From: Streptomyces lucensis JCM 4490
Lineage (GTDB): Bacteria > Actinomycetota > Actinomycetes > Streptomycetales > Streptomycetaceae
DNA: 64,000 nucleotides
Assembly (NCBI RefSeq): GCF_014650035.1
Contig: NZ_BMUE01000010.1
Span: 228,924-292,923 of the forward strand
Direction: 5' to 3'
The notes below the pieces were generated by a model, which was given only the letters and a program-made list of their open reading frames with translations, made no database searches and had not been told where the DNA came from. Each line of letters starts with the position of its first letter. Positions within the stretch are counted from its first letter, which is position 1. The position numbers were made by a program, and so were the translations under genes. Positions 35,087 to 44,055 of the stretch are shown here, piece after piece.

Positions 35087-37015
35087 CTAGTCGCGCGCGG
35101 GTTCCACGGCGTCCACCTCTGCCGCCGTACGGTCGAACCGGCCGTCCAGCTTGGAGACCAGACCGGTGACCTGGCGGGCGATGTCGGGTGCGGTCAGCCC
35201 GATCTCGGCCATGACCTCGGCCCGGGAGGCGTGGTCGAGGAAGCGCGGCGGGATGCCGAAGTCGCGCAGCGGCACGTCCACGCCGGCGTCGCGCAGGGCC
35301 TGGGCGATCGCGGAGCCGACACCGCCGACGCGGCTGTTGTCCTCGACGGTGACGACCACCCGGTGGCGCTCGGCCAGCGGGGCCATGGCCTCGTCCACGG
35401 GCTTGACCCAGCGCGGGTCGACCACGGTGGTGGAGATGCCCTGCCGGTCGAGCAGGCCGGCGACCTCCAGGCACATCGGGGCGAGGGCGCCCACGGAGAC
35501 CAGCAGGACGTCCGGGCGGTCGGTGCCGGGCTCGCGCAGCACGTCCATGCCCCCGACCCGGCCCACGGCCGGTACGGCGGGGCCGACGGCGCCCTTGGAG
35601 AAGCGGACCACGGTCGGCGCGTCCTCGACGGCGACGGCCTCGCGCAGCTGGGCCCGTACCTGGTCGGCGTCGCGCGGGGCGGCGAGCCTGAGGCCCGGCA
35701 CGACCTGCAGGATGGACATGTCCCACATGCCGTTGTGCGAGGCGCCGTCGGTGCCGGTGACACCGGCCCGGTCCAGCACGAACGTCACCCCGCACTTGTG
35801 CAGGGCCACGTCCATCAGGACCTGGTCGAAGGCGCGGTTGAGGAAGGTGGCGTACACGGCGAAGACCGGGTGCACACCGGCGTGGGCCAGGCCCGCCGCC
35901 GACACGGCGCCGTGCTGCTCGGCGATGCCGACGTCGTACACCCGGTCGGGGAACCGCTTGGCGAACCTGTCCAGGCCGACCGGCTGGAGCATGGCCGCGG
36001 TGATCGCGACGATGTCCTCGCGCTCCTCGCCGAGCCTGACCATCTCCTCGCCGAACACGGAGGTCCAGTCGGCGCCGGAGGAGGCGATCGGCAGACCGGT
36101 GTCCGGGTGGATCTTGCCGACGGCGTGGAAGCGGTCGGCCTCGTCCTGGAGGGCGGGCTGGTAGCCGCGGCCCTTCTCGGTCAGGCAGTGCACGATGACC
36201 GGCCCGCCGAACCGTTTGGCCCGGGCCAGCGCCGACTCCAGCGCCTCGATGTCGTGCCCGTCGATCGGGCCGACGTACTTCAGGCCCAGGTCCTCGAACA
36301 TGCCCTGCGGGGCGATGAAGTCCTTCAGCCCCTTCTTGGCGCCGTGCAGGGTCTCGTAGAGCGGCCTGCCGACGACCGGGGTGCGGTCGAGGATCTCCTT
36401 GGTGCGGGCGAGGAAGCGCTCGTAGCCGTCGGTCGTGCGCAGGGTCGCCAGGTGGTTGGCGAGGCCGCCGATGGTCGGGGCGTAGGAGCGCTCGTTGTCG
36501 TTGACGACGATGACCAGCGGGCGGTCCTTGGCCTCGGCGATGTTGTTCAGCGCCTCCCAGGCCATACCGCCGGTCAGGGCCCCGTCACCGATGACGGCGA
36601 CGACGTGGCTGTCGCGCTTCTTGAGCTGGTTGGCCTTGGCGATGCCGTCGGCCCAGCCGAGCACGGTGGAGGCGTGGCTGTTCTCGATGACGTCGTGCTC
36701 GGACTCGGCCTGCGCGGGGTAGCCGGACAGGCCGCCCTTCATCTTCAGGCGCGAGAAGTCCTGCCGGCCGGTGAGCAGCTTGTGCACGTAGGACTGGTGG
36801 CCGGTGTCCCACAGGACCTTGTCCTTGGGGGACTCGAAGACGCGGTGCAGGGCGATGGTGAGCTCGACGACGCCCAGGTTGGGGCCCAGGTGGCCGCCGG
36901 TCTTGGACACGGCGTCGACGAGGAAGGTCCGGATCTCCCCTGCCAGCTGGTCCAGCTGCTCCAGGCTGAGCCGGTCCAGATCGCGCGGTCCCCTGATGCG
37001 GGTCAGCAGCGGCAC
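35087..37015 (-). CDS. dxs: 1-deoxy-D-xylulose-5-phosphate synthase
   Basis: First enzyme of the MEP isoprenoid pathway: joins pyruvate and glyceraldehyde 3-phosphate using thiamine diphosphate. 642 residues, full length. Thiamine site GDGALTGG...NN (143-158) with Asn173; His42 in GGHLGPNLG and His73 in DTGHQSY; the catalytic Glu in the VGIAEQHGAVSAAG block of the transketolase pyrimidine domain; C-terminal domain complete. GGAGG lies 5 nt before the GTG. Streptomyces often have a second dxs elsewhere. No other isoprenoid gene is adjacent. Confidence 0.96.
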   Translation of the reverse strand: MPLLTRIRGPRDLDRLSLEQLDQLAGEIRTFLVDAVSKTGGHLGPNLGVVELTIALHRVFESPKDKVLWDTGHQSYVHKLLTGRQDFSRLKMKGGLSGYPAQAESEHDVIENSHASTVLGWADGIAKANQLKKRDSHVVAVIGDGALTGGMAWEALNNIAEAKDRPLVIVVNDNERSYAPTIGGLANHLATLRTTDGYERFLARTKEILDRTPVVGRPLYETLHGAKKGLKDFIAPQGMFEDLGLKYVGPIDGHDIEALESALARAKRFGGPVIVHCLTEKGRGYQPALQDEADRFHAVGKIHPDTGLPIASSGADWTSVFGEEMVRLGEEREDIVAITAAMLQPVGLDRFAKRFPDRVYDVGIAEQHGAVSAAGLAHAGVHPVFAVYATFLNRAFDQVLMDVALHKCGVTFVLDRAGVTGTDGASHNGMWDMSILQVVPGLRLAAPRDADQVRAQLREAVAVEDAPTVVRFSKGAVGPAVPAVGRVGGMDVLREPGTDRPDVLLVSVGALAPMCLEVAGLLDRQGISTTVVDPRWVKPVDEAMAPLAERHRVVVTVEDNSRVGGVGSAIAQALRDAGVDVPLRDFGIPPRFLDHASRAEVMAEIGLTAPDIARQVTGLVSKLDGRFDRTAAEVDAVEPARD

Positions 37016-37102
37016 CCGTGCCTCCTTGCAATAGAGCTGATCGAGCTTTCGCCGGGCTTGACGAGTCTAATGTTCCGGCTTCGCGGCCGGTGTCCGGGTG
37101 TA

Positions 37103-37148
37103 GGACACGGCAGTGCCCGGCGCCTGGAAGGCACCGGGCACTGTGTCC
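37103..37148 (-). terminator. Terminator of the xylFGH operon
   Basis: A long hairpin: GGACA and CAGTGCCCGG (37103-37107, 37111-37120) pair with CCGGGCACTG and TGTCC (37134-37143, 37144-37148), with a small bulge and 13-nt loop; 14 bp after the xylH stop. Confidence 0.75.
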
Positions 37149-37161
37149 GACCGCGGGGTGG

Positions 37162-38472
37162 TTACGCGCGGCCCGCCGTCTTCTGCGTCTTGCGGGTGAT
37201 CGAGTCGATCACGACCGTGGTGAGCAGGACCGCGGCGGTGATCATGTACTTCACCGGCTCCGCGATGGACTCCAGCTGGAGACCGTACTGGATGGAGACG
37301 ATCACCAGTACACCCAGCAGGGCGTTCCAGGTGCGGCCGCGTCCGCCGAAGAGCGACGTACCGCCGATCACCGCGGCGGCGATCGCGTTCATCAGCAGGT
37401 CGCCGGTACCGGCGCTCTGGTTGGCCGACGCGATCTTCGAGGCCAGGAACAGACCGCCGATCGCCGCGAACCCGCCGGAGATGGCGAACACCGAGATCCG
37501 CACCGCGGTGACGTTGATGCCGGCACGCCGGGACGCCTCGACGCTGCCGCCGAGCGCGAAGATCTTGCGGCCGTAGGGGGTGCGCCGCAGCACGAAGTCG
37601 GTGGCGACCAGGAAGGCGAGGAAGATCACCGTGGCCAGCGGCAGGCCCTTGTACTGGTTGTACATGTACGCCGCGGCGAAGGAGACCACCGCGAGCAGCC
37701 CGGTGCGCAGGATCGTGTCGCTGAGCGGCCGGGACGGGACGCCCGCGGCCTCCCGGCGCCGGTTGCCGAGGAACGAGCTGACGAAGAACAGCGCGACCAC
37801 GACGACGGCCAGGCCGTAGGCGGCGGCCACGTCGGTGAAGGTGTACGTGGTCAGCTTGCCGATCAGACCCTCGCTGTCGAGGTTGATCGTGCCGTCCTCG
37901 CCCAGCACCTTCAGCATGAAGCCCAGCCAGAACAGCAGGCCGGCCAGGGTCACGGCGAAGGCGGGGGCGCCGAGCACCGCGAAGAAGAAGCCGTGCAGCG
38001 CGCCGATGGCCGCGCCGGCGGCGACGGCGACGAGCACGGCCACCCACTCGGGCCAGCCCTGGTTGACCGTGAGGACGGCCGCCAGGGCGCTGGCCGCGCC
38101 GCTGACCGAGCCGACCGACAGGTCGATCTCGCCGAGCAGCAGCACGAAGACGATGCCGACGGAGATCATGCCCGTGCCGACCATCGTGACCGTGATGTTG
38201 CTGATGTTCTGCGCGGAGAGGAACTCGGAGTTCAGGACCTGGAAGATGATGCAGATGATCGCGAGGCCCAGGACCACCGGGAGGGAGCCCAGCTCACCGG
38301 CCTTCATCTTCCGCTTGAACTCGCTCCAGTAGCCGAGCAGGCCCTGCTCGCGCACCAGCAGGCGCGGGTCGACCGCGGTGACCGCGGCGGCCGCGGCCTC
38401 GGGGTTCTCGACGACGTGCTCGTCCCCGGAGGGCGCCTTGCCGAGGTTCGCGGAGGTCTTGTCGAGGCTCAC
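37162..38472 (-). CDS. xylH: Xylose ABC transporter permease
   Basis: 436 residues, about ten transmembrane helices, of the BPD_transp_2 (ribose/xylose) permease family; GEIDLSVGSVSG near the third helix and the AALLGVLVIVSIQYGL-like C-terminal region (NALLGVLVIVSIQYGLQL) are typical. A 60-residue cytosolic N-terminus precedes the first helix. GGGGAGG precedes the GTG start, which overlaps the xylG stop by 4 bp. Assignment to xylose rests on the ROK regulator and gene order, which I recall as xylFGH of S. coelicolor. Confidence 0.88.
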   Translation of the reverse strand: MSLDKTSANLGKAPSGDEHVVENPEAAAAAVTAVDPRLLVREQGLLGYWSEFKRKMKAGELGSLPVVLGLAIICIIFQVLNSEFLSAQNISNITVTMVGTGMISVGIVFVLLLGEIDLSVGSVSGAASALAAVLTVNQGWPEWVAVLVAVAAGAAIGALHGFFFAVLGAPAFAVTLAGLLFWLGFMLKVLGEDGTINLDSEGLIGKLTTYTFTDVAAAYGLAVVVVALFFVSSFLGNRRREAAGVPSRPLSDTILRTGLLAVVSFAAAYMYNQYKGLPLATVIFLAFLVATDFVLRRTPYGRKIFALGGSVEASRRAGINVTAVRISVFAISGGFAAIGGLFLASKIASANQSAGTGDLLMNAIAAAVIGGTSLFGGRGRTWNALLGVLVIVSIQYGLQLESIAEPVKYMITAAVLLTTVVIDSITRKTQKTAGRA

Positions 38473-39260
38473 TTGGAAACCTCCCCGTTCGTGCTGGACG
38501 TGCGCGCCGCACGGCGGGTCACGGCGTTGTCGGTGGCGCCGGTGATGGCGGAGATGATCTCCTCCTGCGAGGTCGTCTTGACCTCGAAGACGCCGTTGTT
38601 GCGGCCGAGGCGCAGGACGGCGACCTTGTCGGCCACCGCCTTCACGTCCGCCATGTTGTGGCTGATGAGGATGACGGCGTGACCGCGCTCGCGCAGTCGC
38701 TCCACCAGGTCGAGGACCTGGGCGGTCTGCTCGACGCCGAGGGCGGCGGTGGGCTCGTCGAGGATGACCAGCTTGGGGTCGCCGAGCATGGACCGGGCGA
38801 TGGCCACCGTCTGGCGCTGACCGCCGGAGAGGGAGGCGATCGGGATACGGACGCTGGGGATGCGGATCGACAGCGTCGTGAGCAGCTCGCGGGAGCGGCG
38901 CTCCATCTCGACCTCGTCCAGGACGCCCCACTTCCTCAGCTCACGGCCGAGGAACAGGTTGCCGACGACGTCGATGTTGTCGCACAGCGCGAGGTCCTGG
39001 TAGACCGTCGCGATGCCCAGGGCCTGGGCGTCGTGCGGCCGGCTGATCGAGACGGCCTTGCCGTCCCACTCGATGGCGCCCTCATCGATGGGGTGCACGC
39101 CGGCGATCGTCTTGACCAGCGTGGACTTTCCGGCGCCGTTGTCGCCCACCAGGGCGACCACCTCACCGGCGTGGACCTCAAGCTCTACGTCGGTGAGCGC
39201 CTGAACGGCACCGAACCGCTTGGAGACCCCGCGCAACGCCAGCACGGGCGTAGCGGACAC
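38469..39260 (-). CDS. xylG: Xylose ABC transporter ATP-binding protein
   Basis: 263 residues. One nucleotide-binding domain: Walker A GDNGAGKST (about 38-46), signature LSGGQRQTVAIAR, Walker B VILDEPTAALG, switch His in LISHNM. The E. coli XylG and RbsA proteins have two such domains in one chain (about 500 residues); here only one is encoded, so two copies must pair as a dimer. The GTG at 39260 is 9 nt after AGGAG; the ATG at 39267-39269 touches the ribosome site. Coupled to xylH by overlap. Confidence 0.9.
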   Translation of the reverse strand: MSATPVLALRGVSKRFGAVQALTDVELEVHAGEVVALVGDNGAGKSTLVKTIAGVHPIDEGAIEWDGKAVSISRPHDAQALGIATVYQDLALCDNIDVVGNLFLGRELRKWGVLDEVEMERRSRELLTTLSIRIPSVRIPIASLSGGQRQTVAIARSMLGDPKLVILDEPTAALGVEQTAQVLDLVERLRERGHAVILISHNMADVKAVADKVAVLRLGRNNGVFEVKTTSQEEIISAITGATDNAVTRRAARTSSTNGEVSK

Positions 39261-39329
39261 GTGAACCATCTCCTTCGCCGCCTGACCCGGCGGGAGGTTG
39301 TGCAGAAGTTTGGGGGTGTTCCGTCCGGC

Positions 39330-39352
39330 GCCCCGCGTCGAGCTTGCGGGGC
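39330..39352 (-). promoter_or_regulatory. Small hairpin between xylF and xylG
   Basis: GCCCCGC (39330-39336) pairs with GCGGGGC (39346-39352), loop 9 nt, in a 199-bp gap inside the operon. It may attenuate or process the mRNA so that the binding protein is made in excess. Confidence 0.35.
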
Positions 39353-39459
39353 TGTCTGTGCGCGGGGCACCGGAGGAGCTGGGGGCAGTCCGTCGCCTTC
39401 CGGGAGGGCGCTCGCGGCCGAACGCCCGGGACGGGAGGGAACGGGGGACTGCTTGTTCG

Positions 39460-40578
39460 TTACTTGTTGAGACCGAGCTTCTCGCAGGCGGACTTGTACT
39501 TGCCGGCGCAGATCTCGTCGGCGGTGTAGACGCCGTCCTTGATGACCGTGTCCTTGATGTTGTCCTTGGTCAGCGAGGTGACCGGGACGAGCACCGACGG
39601 GACGTCCTTGGCGGAGTTGCTGGAGACCTTGTCCTTGGCGACGGAGTCCAGCGACTTGCCCTGGGCGAGGGCGACGGCCATCTCGGCGGCGGCCTCGGCC
39701 TCGGGGGCGTACGGCTTGTAGACGCTCATGTACTGCTCACCGGAGACGATGCGCTGCACACCCGCGAGCTCGGCGTCCTGGCCGGTGACCGGGACCTTCA
39801 CGCCCGCGGCGCTCAGGGCGGTGATGATACCGCCGGCCATGCCGTCGTTCGCGGAGTAGACGCCCGCGATCTTGCCCTTGCCGACCGAGGAGATCGCCGC
39901 CTCCATCTCGGAGTTGGCGTTGTCCGGCGACCACTCCTTGGTGTCGTACTCCTTGGCGATGGTGACCTTGCCGTCCAGGACGGAGTGCGCGCCCTTCTTG
40001 AACTGGGCGGCGTTCGGGTCGGTGACCGAGCCGTTGATCATGACGATCTTGGAGGACTTGCCGGCCTTGCCGCCCAGCGCCTTCAGCAGGGCCTCGCCCT
40101 GGGTCTTGCCGACCTCCTCGTTGTCGAACGAGGTGTAGGCGCTGATCGGGCCCTCGGCCAGACGGTCGTACGCGACGACCTTGATGCCGGCGTCCACGGC
40201 CTTCTTGACCGAGTTCTGGATGGCCTTGGCGTCCACCGCGTCCACGATCAGGACGTCCACCTTGTTGGTGATCATGGTGTCGACCTGCTGGGCCTGCAGG
40301 TTCGCGTCCTGACGGGCGTTGTTGTACTCGACTTCGGCCTTGCCGTTCGTCAGCTCCTTGATCTTCTTCTCGATCAGCGGCCGGTCGAACTTCTCGTACC
40401 GAGCGGTCTTGTTCTCCGGCAGGAGCAGACCGACCTTGATGTCGTCGCCCTTCTTGGCCGACGAGGAGGAAGAGTCATCGCTGCCCTTCGACTCCTTGGC
40501 GCTGCCACAAGCGGCGAGCGAGACGGCCATCGCACCGGCGGCAACGGCAACGGCGGCACGACGCATACGTGCGTTCAC
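39460..40578 (-). CDS. xylF: Xylose-binding lipoprotein of ABC transporter
   Basis: 372 residues. Lipoprotein signal ending SLAAC, a Ser/Lys/Asp linker (24-45), then a type-1 periplasmic-binding fold (Peripla_BP_4) with KVGLLLPENKTARYEKFDRPLIEKK, VDVLIVDAVDAKAIQ, ANDGMAGGIITAL and TGQDAELAGVQRI. First gene of the xylFGH operon, with GGGAGG 8 nt before the GTG. A promoter and possible ROK operator lie just upstream, next to the regulator gene. Confidence 0.9.
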   Translation of the reverse strand: MNARMRRAAVAVAAGAMAVSLAACGSAKESKGSDDSSSSSAKKGDDIKVGLLLPENKTARYEKFDRPLIEKKIKELTNGKAEVEYNNARQDANLQAQQVDTMITNKVDVLIVDAVDAKAIQNSVKKAVDAGIKVVAYDRLAEGPISAYTSFDNEEVGKTQGEALLKALGGKAGKSSKIVMINGSVTDPNAAQFKKGAHSVLDGKVTIAKEYDTKEWSPDNANSEMEAAISSVGKGKIAGVYSANDGMAGGIITALSAAGVKVPVTGQDAELAGVQRIVSGEQYMSVYKPYAPEAEAAAEMAVALAQGKSLDSVAKDKVSSNSAKDVPSVLVPVTSLTKDNIKDTVIKDGVYTADEICAGKYKSACEKLGLNK

Positions 40579-40628
40579 TTCAGAAACCTCCCTGACGAGG
40601 CCGCGTCGTTGCGGCCGAGGTGGCTGGA

Positions 40629-40657
40629 AGTCAACTCGGCCACACGTGCGACGTCAA
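40629..40657 (-). promoter_or_regulatory. Candidate xylF promoter
   Basis: On the minus strand, -35 TTGACG (40652-40657) and -10 TTGACT (40629-40634) with a 17-bp spacer; leader about 45 nt to the GTG. Confidence 0.45.
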
Positions 40658-40672
40658 GAAGTAAATCCTTAA
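40654..40672 (-). promoter_or_regulatory. Candidate ROK-type operator over the xylF -35
   Basis: Imperfect dyad on the minus strand, TTAAGGA...TTCTTGA, 19 bp long with 5 of 7 paired positions. It is the most AT-rich stretch of the region and covers the -35 element, a place where the adjacent ROK regulator could act. Confidence 0.35.
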
Positions 40673-40699
40673 CGAGATGGCAACGGTGCCATCCGTTCT

Positions 40700-41899
40700 C
40701 TAAGTGAAGGCAGGGGCCGCCACGGACAGCGTTCCGTCCAAAAGCGTCGAATCGCCCATCTCGCTCAAGGCGAGGGCGAGCGCTCCGAGCACTTCGGCGC
40801 GGCCTCCAAGTGCCCCCGGGAGAACGGAGAGTTGGCGCGCCGCACTGGGGATGGCATAGCGACCGACGGACTCCCTGATCGGCCCGAGCACCAGCTCTCC
40901 GGCCTCCGCGAGATCACCGCCGAGGACCACCCTGCTCGGGTTCAGCAGATTGCAGAGATTGGCCACTCCACTGCCGATGTGGCGGCCGACGTCGGCGATC
41001 ACCCGACGACAGCCCGGATCTCCGTCCCTGGCCATCCGCACGACGCCTTCCATCGTCAGATCGGGGCCGTGGCTGGGCTGGAGCAGCGGAAGCACGTAGC
41101 GTGCCGCCGCGAACGTCTCCAGGCAGCCGCGGTTTCCGCAGCGGCAGACCGGGCCGGATTCATCGAGTGTAATATGTCCGATTTCGCCCGCGGTGCCACC
41201 CGGGCCGCGATAGATCTTCCCGTCGATCACCAGACCGGCGCCGACACCGCTCGCGACCTTGATGTAGGCCAGGTCGCGCACGCCCCTGCCGCTGCCCCAG
41301 ACCAGTTCGCCGAGGGCGCCGAGGTTGGCGTCGTTGTCCACGTGCACGGGCACGCCGAGGCGCTCCCGCAGCTCCTCGGCGGGCCGGGTGCCGCCCCAGC
41401 CGGGCAGGATCGCCGTGGACCCCAGGGTCCCCGACTCGACGTCGATCGGACCCGGCACGCCGAGCCCGACGCCGGCCACCTTGGTCCGGTCCACCCCGGT
41501 CGCCGCGATCAGGCGGCTGACCAGTTCCTCGGCCCGGTCGAAGCCCTGCGCGGCCGAGGCGTCCACGTCCAGCGGCTCGGATTCCTCGGCGAGCACCTGA
41601 TGGGCGAGGTTCCCGATCGCCACACGCAGATGGGTGTGCCCGAAATCGACGCCGATCACTATCCCGGCGTCCCCGCTCAGGCTGACGCTGCGGGCCCGCC
41701 GCCCGCCCGCCGACGTGGGCGTGACCTCGACGGTCCCCCCGTCCTTCAACTCCCGCACGATGTTGGAGACGGTGGCCGCGGACAGACCGGTCGTCCGCGC
41801 GATCTCCGCTTGCGTGAGTGATCCGGCCAGGCGCACGGCCCTGACGACCCGCTCCAGGTTTGCCCGGTGCAGTGACGACTGCGACCCTGGAGTCTCCAC
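40700..41899 (-). CDS. rok7B7: ROK family transcriptional regulator (Rok7B7-like)
   Basis: 399 residues. An N-terminal winged helix (about 15-70, LTQAEIARTTGLSAATVSNIVRELKDGG) precedes a ROK sugar-kinase-like domain with GVDFGHTHLRVAIGN, the zinc-type motif CRCGNRGCLETFA and GGTAGEIGHITLDESG. The GTG at 41899 has AGGAGG 6 nt upstream and gives the length I recall for S. coelicolor Rok7B7, a regulator of xylFGH and of carbon control. A segment around 41155-41185 (GEIGHITLDES) uses AT-ending codons unlike its neighbours. It lies between the xyl and ngc operons, all on one strand. Confidence 0.9.
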   Translation of the reverse strand: METPGSQSSLHRANLERVVRAVRLAGSLTQAEIARTTGLSAATVSNIVRELKDGGTVEVTPTSAGGRRARSVSLSGDAGIVIGVDFGHTHLRVAIGNLAHQVLAEESEPLDVDASAAQGFDRAEELVSRLIAATGVDRTKVAGVGLGVPGPIDVESGTLGSTAILPGWGGTRPAEELRERLGVPVHVDNDANLGALGELVWGSGRGVRDLAYIKVASGVGAGLVIDGKIYRGPGGTAGEIGHITLDESGPVCRCGNRGCLETFAAARYVLPLLQPSHGPDLTMEGVVRMARDGDPGCRRVIADVGRHIGSGVANLCNLLNPSRVVLGGDLAEAGELVLGPIRESVGRYAIPSAARQLSVLPGALGGRAEVLGALALALSEMGDSTLLDGTLSVAAPAFT

Positions 41900-42031
41900 G
41901 ACGACCTCCTGAGCGCGGGGCCGCTTCGGCGAGGCCCCGTGTATGTCCAACTAGTGAACTCTAAGCTGAGCCGTTCGGGGTCACATACGTCAAGAGGTTG
42001 AACCGTTTCCGGGTGCCAGCACACACGCGCG

Positions 42032-42061
42032 CACGCCGCCCCCGAGGCCGGGAGCGGCGTG
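42032..42061 (-). terminator. Terminator of the ngcEFG operon
   Basis: CACGCCGC (42032-42039) pairs with GCGGCGTG (42054-42061), with an inner CCCCG/CGGGA-type stem; 38 bp after the ngcG stop. Confidence 0.6.
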
Positions 42062-42099
42062 TGTCCGGACCGTCGCGCGGCGCTGTGCGCGCCCGTGCG

Positions 42100-43023
42100 C
42101 TACTTCAGCGTCGCCGAGGTCAGGCCCGCCTGCACCTGGCGCTGGAAGGACAGGTAGACGACCAGCATCGGGATCATGGCAATGGTCACACCCGCGAAGA
42201 GAACGGGCAGGTCGGAGGCGTAGCCCTGCTGCTGTTGCAGCTGGATGAGGCCCTGGGTGAGCAGGTAGCGCTCGGGGTCGGAGCCGCTCTGCGGCTGCAT
42301 GAGGACCGTGGGCAGGATGAACTGGTTCCACTGGCCCAGAGTGTTGAAGATCCCGACGCTGACCAGTCCGGGCTTCGCCATGGGCAGCATCACCTGGAAG
42401 AAGGTACGGGTGTGCGAGGCGCCGTCCAGGACGGCCGCCTCGAAGACCGCCGTGGACTGGGTCCGGAAGAAGGCGTGCATGAAGAACACCGTGAACGGCA
42501 TCGAGTAGGCCACGTAGACCAGGACCAGCCCCTGGTAGGTGTTCAGCATGTCCAGCCGCTTGACCATGAAGAACAGCGGGACGAGGGCCAGGAACACCGG
42601 GAACATGGCACCGGCCACGAAGAAGTAGTACAGCAGCCGGTTGCCCCAGAACTGGTACCTGGCCAGGACGTACGCGGCCATCGAGCCGAAGAGCATGGTC
42701 AGCGGCACCGAGAACACCAGGACGATCACGGTGTTCAGGAAGTAGTCGCCGATGCCCTTGTCCCAGGCGCGGCCGAAGACGTCGAGGGACCAGTTGTGCG
42801 GCCAGCCGAACGCGGAGCCGCCGATCTGGGCGTCGGACTTGAAGGAGCTGAGCACCAGCCACAGCAGTGGCAGCACGATCAGCAGGGCCCACACGGCGAG
42901 GAAGCCGTGCGAGAACGCGTTCAGGACCACGCCCTCGCCGCGCCGCTCGCCGGCGCTGACGGGGATCTTGGCCACGGGCCGCTCGGGGGGAGCGGGGGTG
43001 GTCTCCTTGGTGAGGGCGCTCAT
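42100..43023 (-). CDS. ngcG: Chito-oligosaccharide ABC transporter permease NgcG-like
   Basis: 307 residues, six transmembrane helices, MalG-type permease. The EAA loop that docks the ATPase reads EAAVLDGASHTRTFFQVMLPMAKPG. A 30-residue soluble N-terminus precedes the first helix. It follows ngcF with 14 bp between. No ATPase gene is in the cluster; Streptomyces carbohydrate importers of this class share the ATPase MsiK encoded elsewhere. Confidence 0.9.
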   Translation of the reverse strand: MSALTKETTPAPPERPVAKIPVSAGERRGEGVVLNAFSHGFLAVWALLIVLPLLWLVLSSFKSDAQIGGSAFGWPHNWSLDVFGRAWDKGIGDYFLNTVIVLVFSVPLTMLFGSMAAYVLARYQFWGNRLLYYFFVAGAMFPVFLALVPLFFMVKRLDMLNTYQGLVLVYVAYSMPFTVFFMHAFFRTQSTAVFEAAVLDGASHTRTFFQVMLPMAKPGLVSVGIFNTLGQWNQFILPTVLMQPQSGSDPERYLLTQGLIQLQQQQGYASDLPVLFAGVTIAMIPMLVVYLSFQRQVQAGLTSATLK

Positions 43024-43037
43024 CGTCGGCACTCCGC

Positions 43038-43973
43038 TCAGAACTCGACGCGCTCGCGGCGGGTGGCGCGCAGCGTGACCACGGACAGGACCAGGGTGAG
43101 CAGCAGCATGATCACGCCCATGGCGCAGGCGTAGCCGCTCTTCCCGTAGTAGAGGAAGTTGCGCATCATCACCGTCGACATCACGTCGCTGTGGTGGTCG
43201 GGGCCGCCGCCGTACGCGCCCATGTTCTGGGTCATCGAGGAGACCAGCACGAACATGTCCATGGCGACGATGCCCAGGTAGACCCAGGCGGTCTGCACGG
43301 TGTCCCACAGCAGGGGCAGGGTGATGCGGAAGAAGGACTGGTTGCGGCCCGCGCCGTCGATGAGGGCGGCCTCGTATATGTCCTTCGGGATGGACTGCAT
43401 GGCGGCGGAGAACAGCACCAGGTAGAAGCCGACGCCGTGCCAGACCACGACCAGCATCAGCGCCCACAGCACCATGTCGGGTTCGTTGAGCCATTCCACC
43501 GGGCTGCCCGCGTCGACCAGTCCGAGCTTGATCAGGAATCCGTTGAGCAGACCGCCGCCGTCACTGCGGTAGACGGCGTTGAACAGCACGGCGAGGATCG
43601 CGAGTGACAGCACCTGCGGGAAGAAGTAGACGATCTTGTAGAACTTCGAGCCGGCCACGCCCTGCACCCCGCCGGCCCGGCCGCGCCCGCCCGCGTTCAG
43701 CATGAAGGCGAAGAAGAGGGCGAGCAGGATCGTGATCACCGGGATGAAGACCAGGAAGAGGATGTTGTGCCAGATGGCCTTCAGGAAGACGTCGTCCTGG
43801 AACAGGGTCCGGTAGTTGTCCAGGCCCACGAAGTCGAAGGTCTGCGACTGGCCCTTCCAGTCGGTCAGCGAATAGCCGAACGTCTGGATGTACGGCCAGA
43901 TCACGAAGACCACGTAAAGCGCCACGGGAACGAAGAGGAACCCCGCGACGAACCGGTACTGCCCTTTGCGCAT
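43038..43973 (-). CDS. ngcF: Chito-oligosaccharide ABC transporter permease NgcF-like
   Basis: 311 residues, six transmembrane helices, MalF-type permease with the EAA loop EAALIDGAGRNQSFFRITLPLLW. The loop NAGGRGRAGGVQGVAGSKFYK between helices 2 and 3 is Gly-rich. The first transmembrane segment starts at residue 10, a short N-terminus for the family. It is the second gene of the operon, separated from ngcE by an 82-bp gap holding a strong hairpin. Confidence 0.9.
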   Translation of the reverse strand: MRKGQYRFVAGFLFVPVALYVVFVIWPYIQTFGYSLTDWKGQSQTFDFVGLDNYRTLFQDDVFLKAIWHNILFLVFIPVITILLALFFAFMLNAGGRGRAGGVQGVAGSKFYKIVYFFPQVLSLAILAVLFNAVYRSDGGGLLNGFLIKLGLVDAGSPVEWLNEPDMVLWALMLVVVWHGVGFYLVLFSAAMQSIPKDIYEAALIDGAGRNQSFFRITLPLLWDTVQTAWVYLGIVAMDMFVLVSSMTQNMGAYGGGPDHHSDVMSTVMMRNFLYYGKSGYACAMGVIMLLLTLVLSVVTLRATRRERVEF

Positions 43974-44002
43974 ACCTGCCCCTGAATTCCGGTCAGCACC
44001 GA

Positions 44003-44044
44003 CACCGCAGGGGCACGGACCTGTGCCGATGTGCCCCTGCGGTG
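44003..44044 (-). promoter_or_regulatory. Intra-operon hairpin between ngcE and ngcF
   Basis: A perfect 14-bp stem, CACCGCAGGGGCAC (44003-44016) with GTGCCCCTGCGGTG (44031-44044), loop 14 nt, 11 bp after the ngcE stop. Such hairpins after binding-protein genes usually protect or partly terminate the mRNA, giving more binding protein than permease. Confidence 0.7.
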
Positions 44045-44055
44045 CCCAGGCGAAC

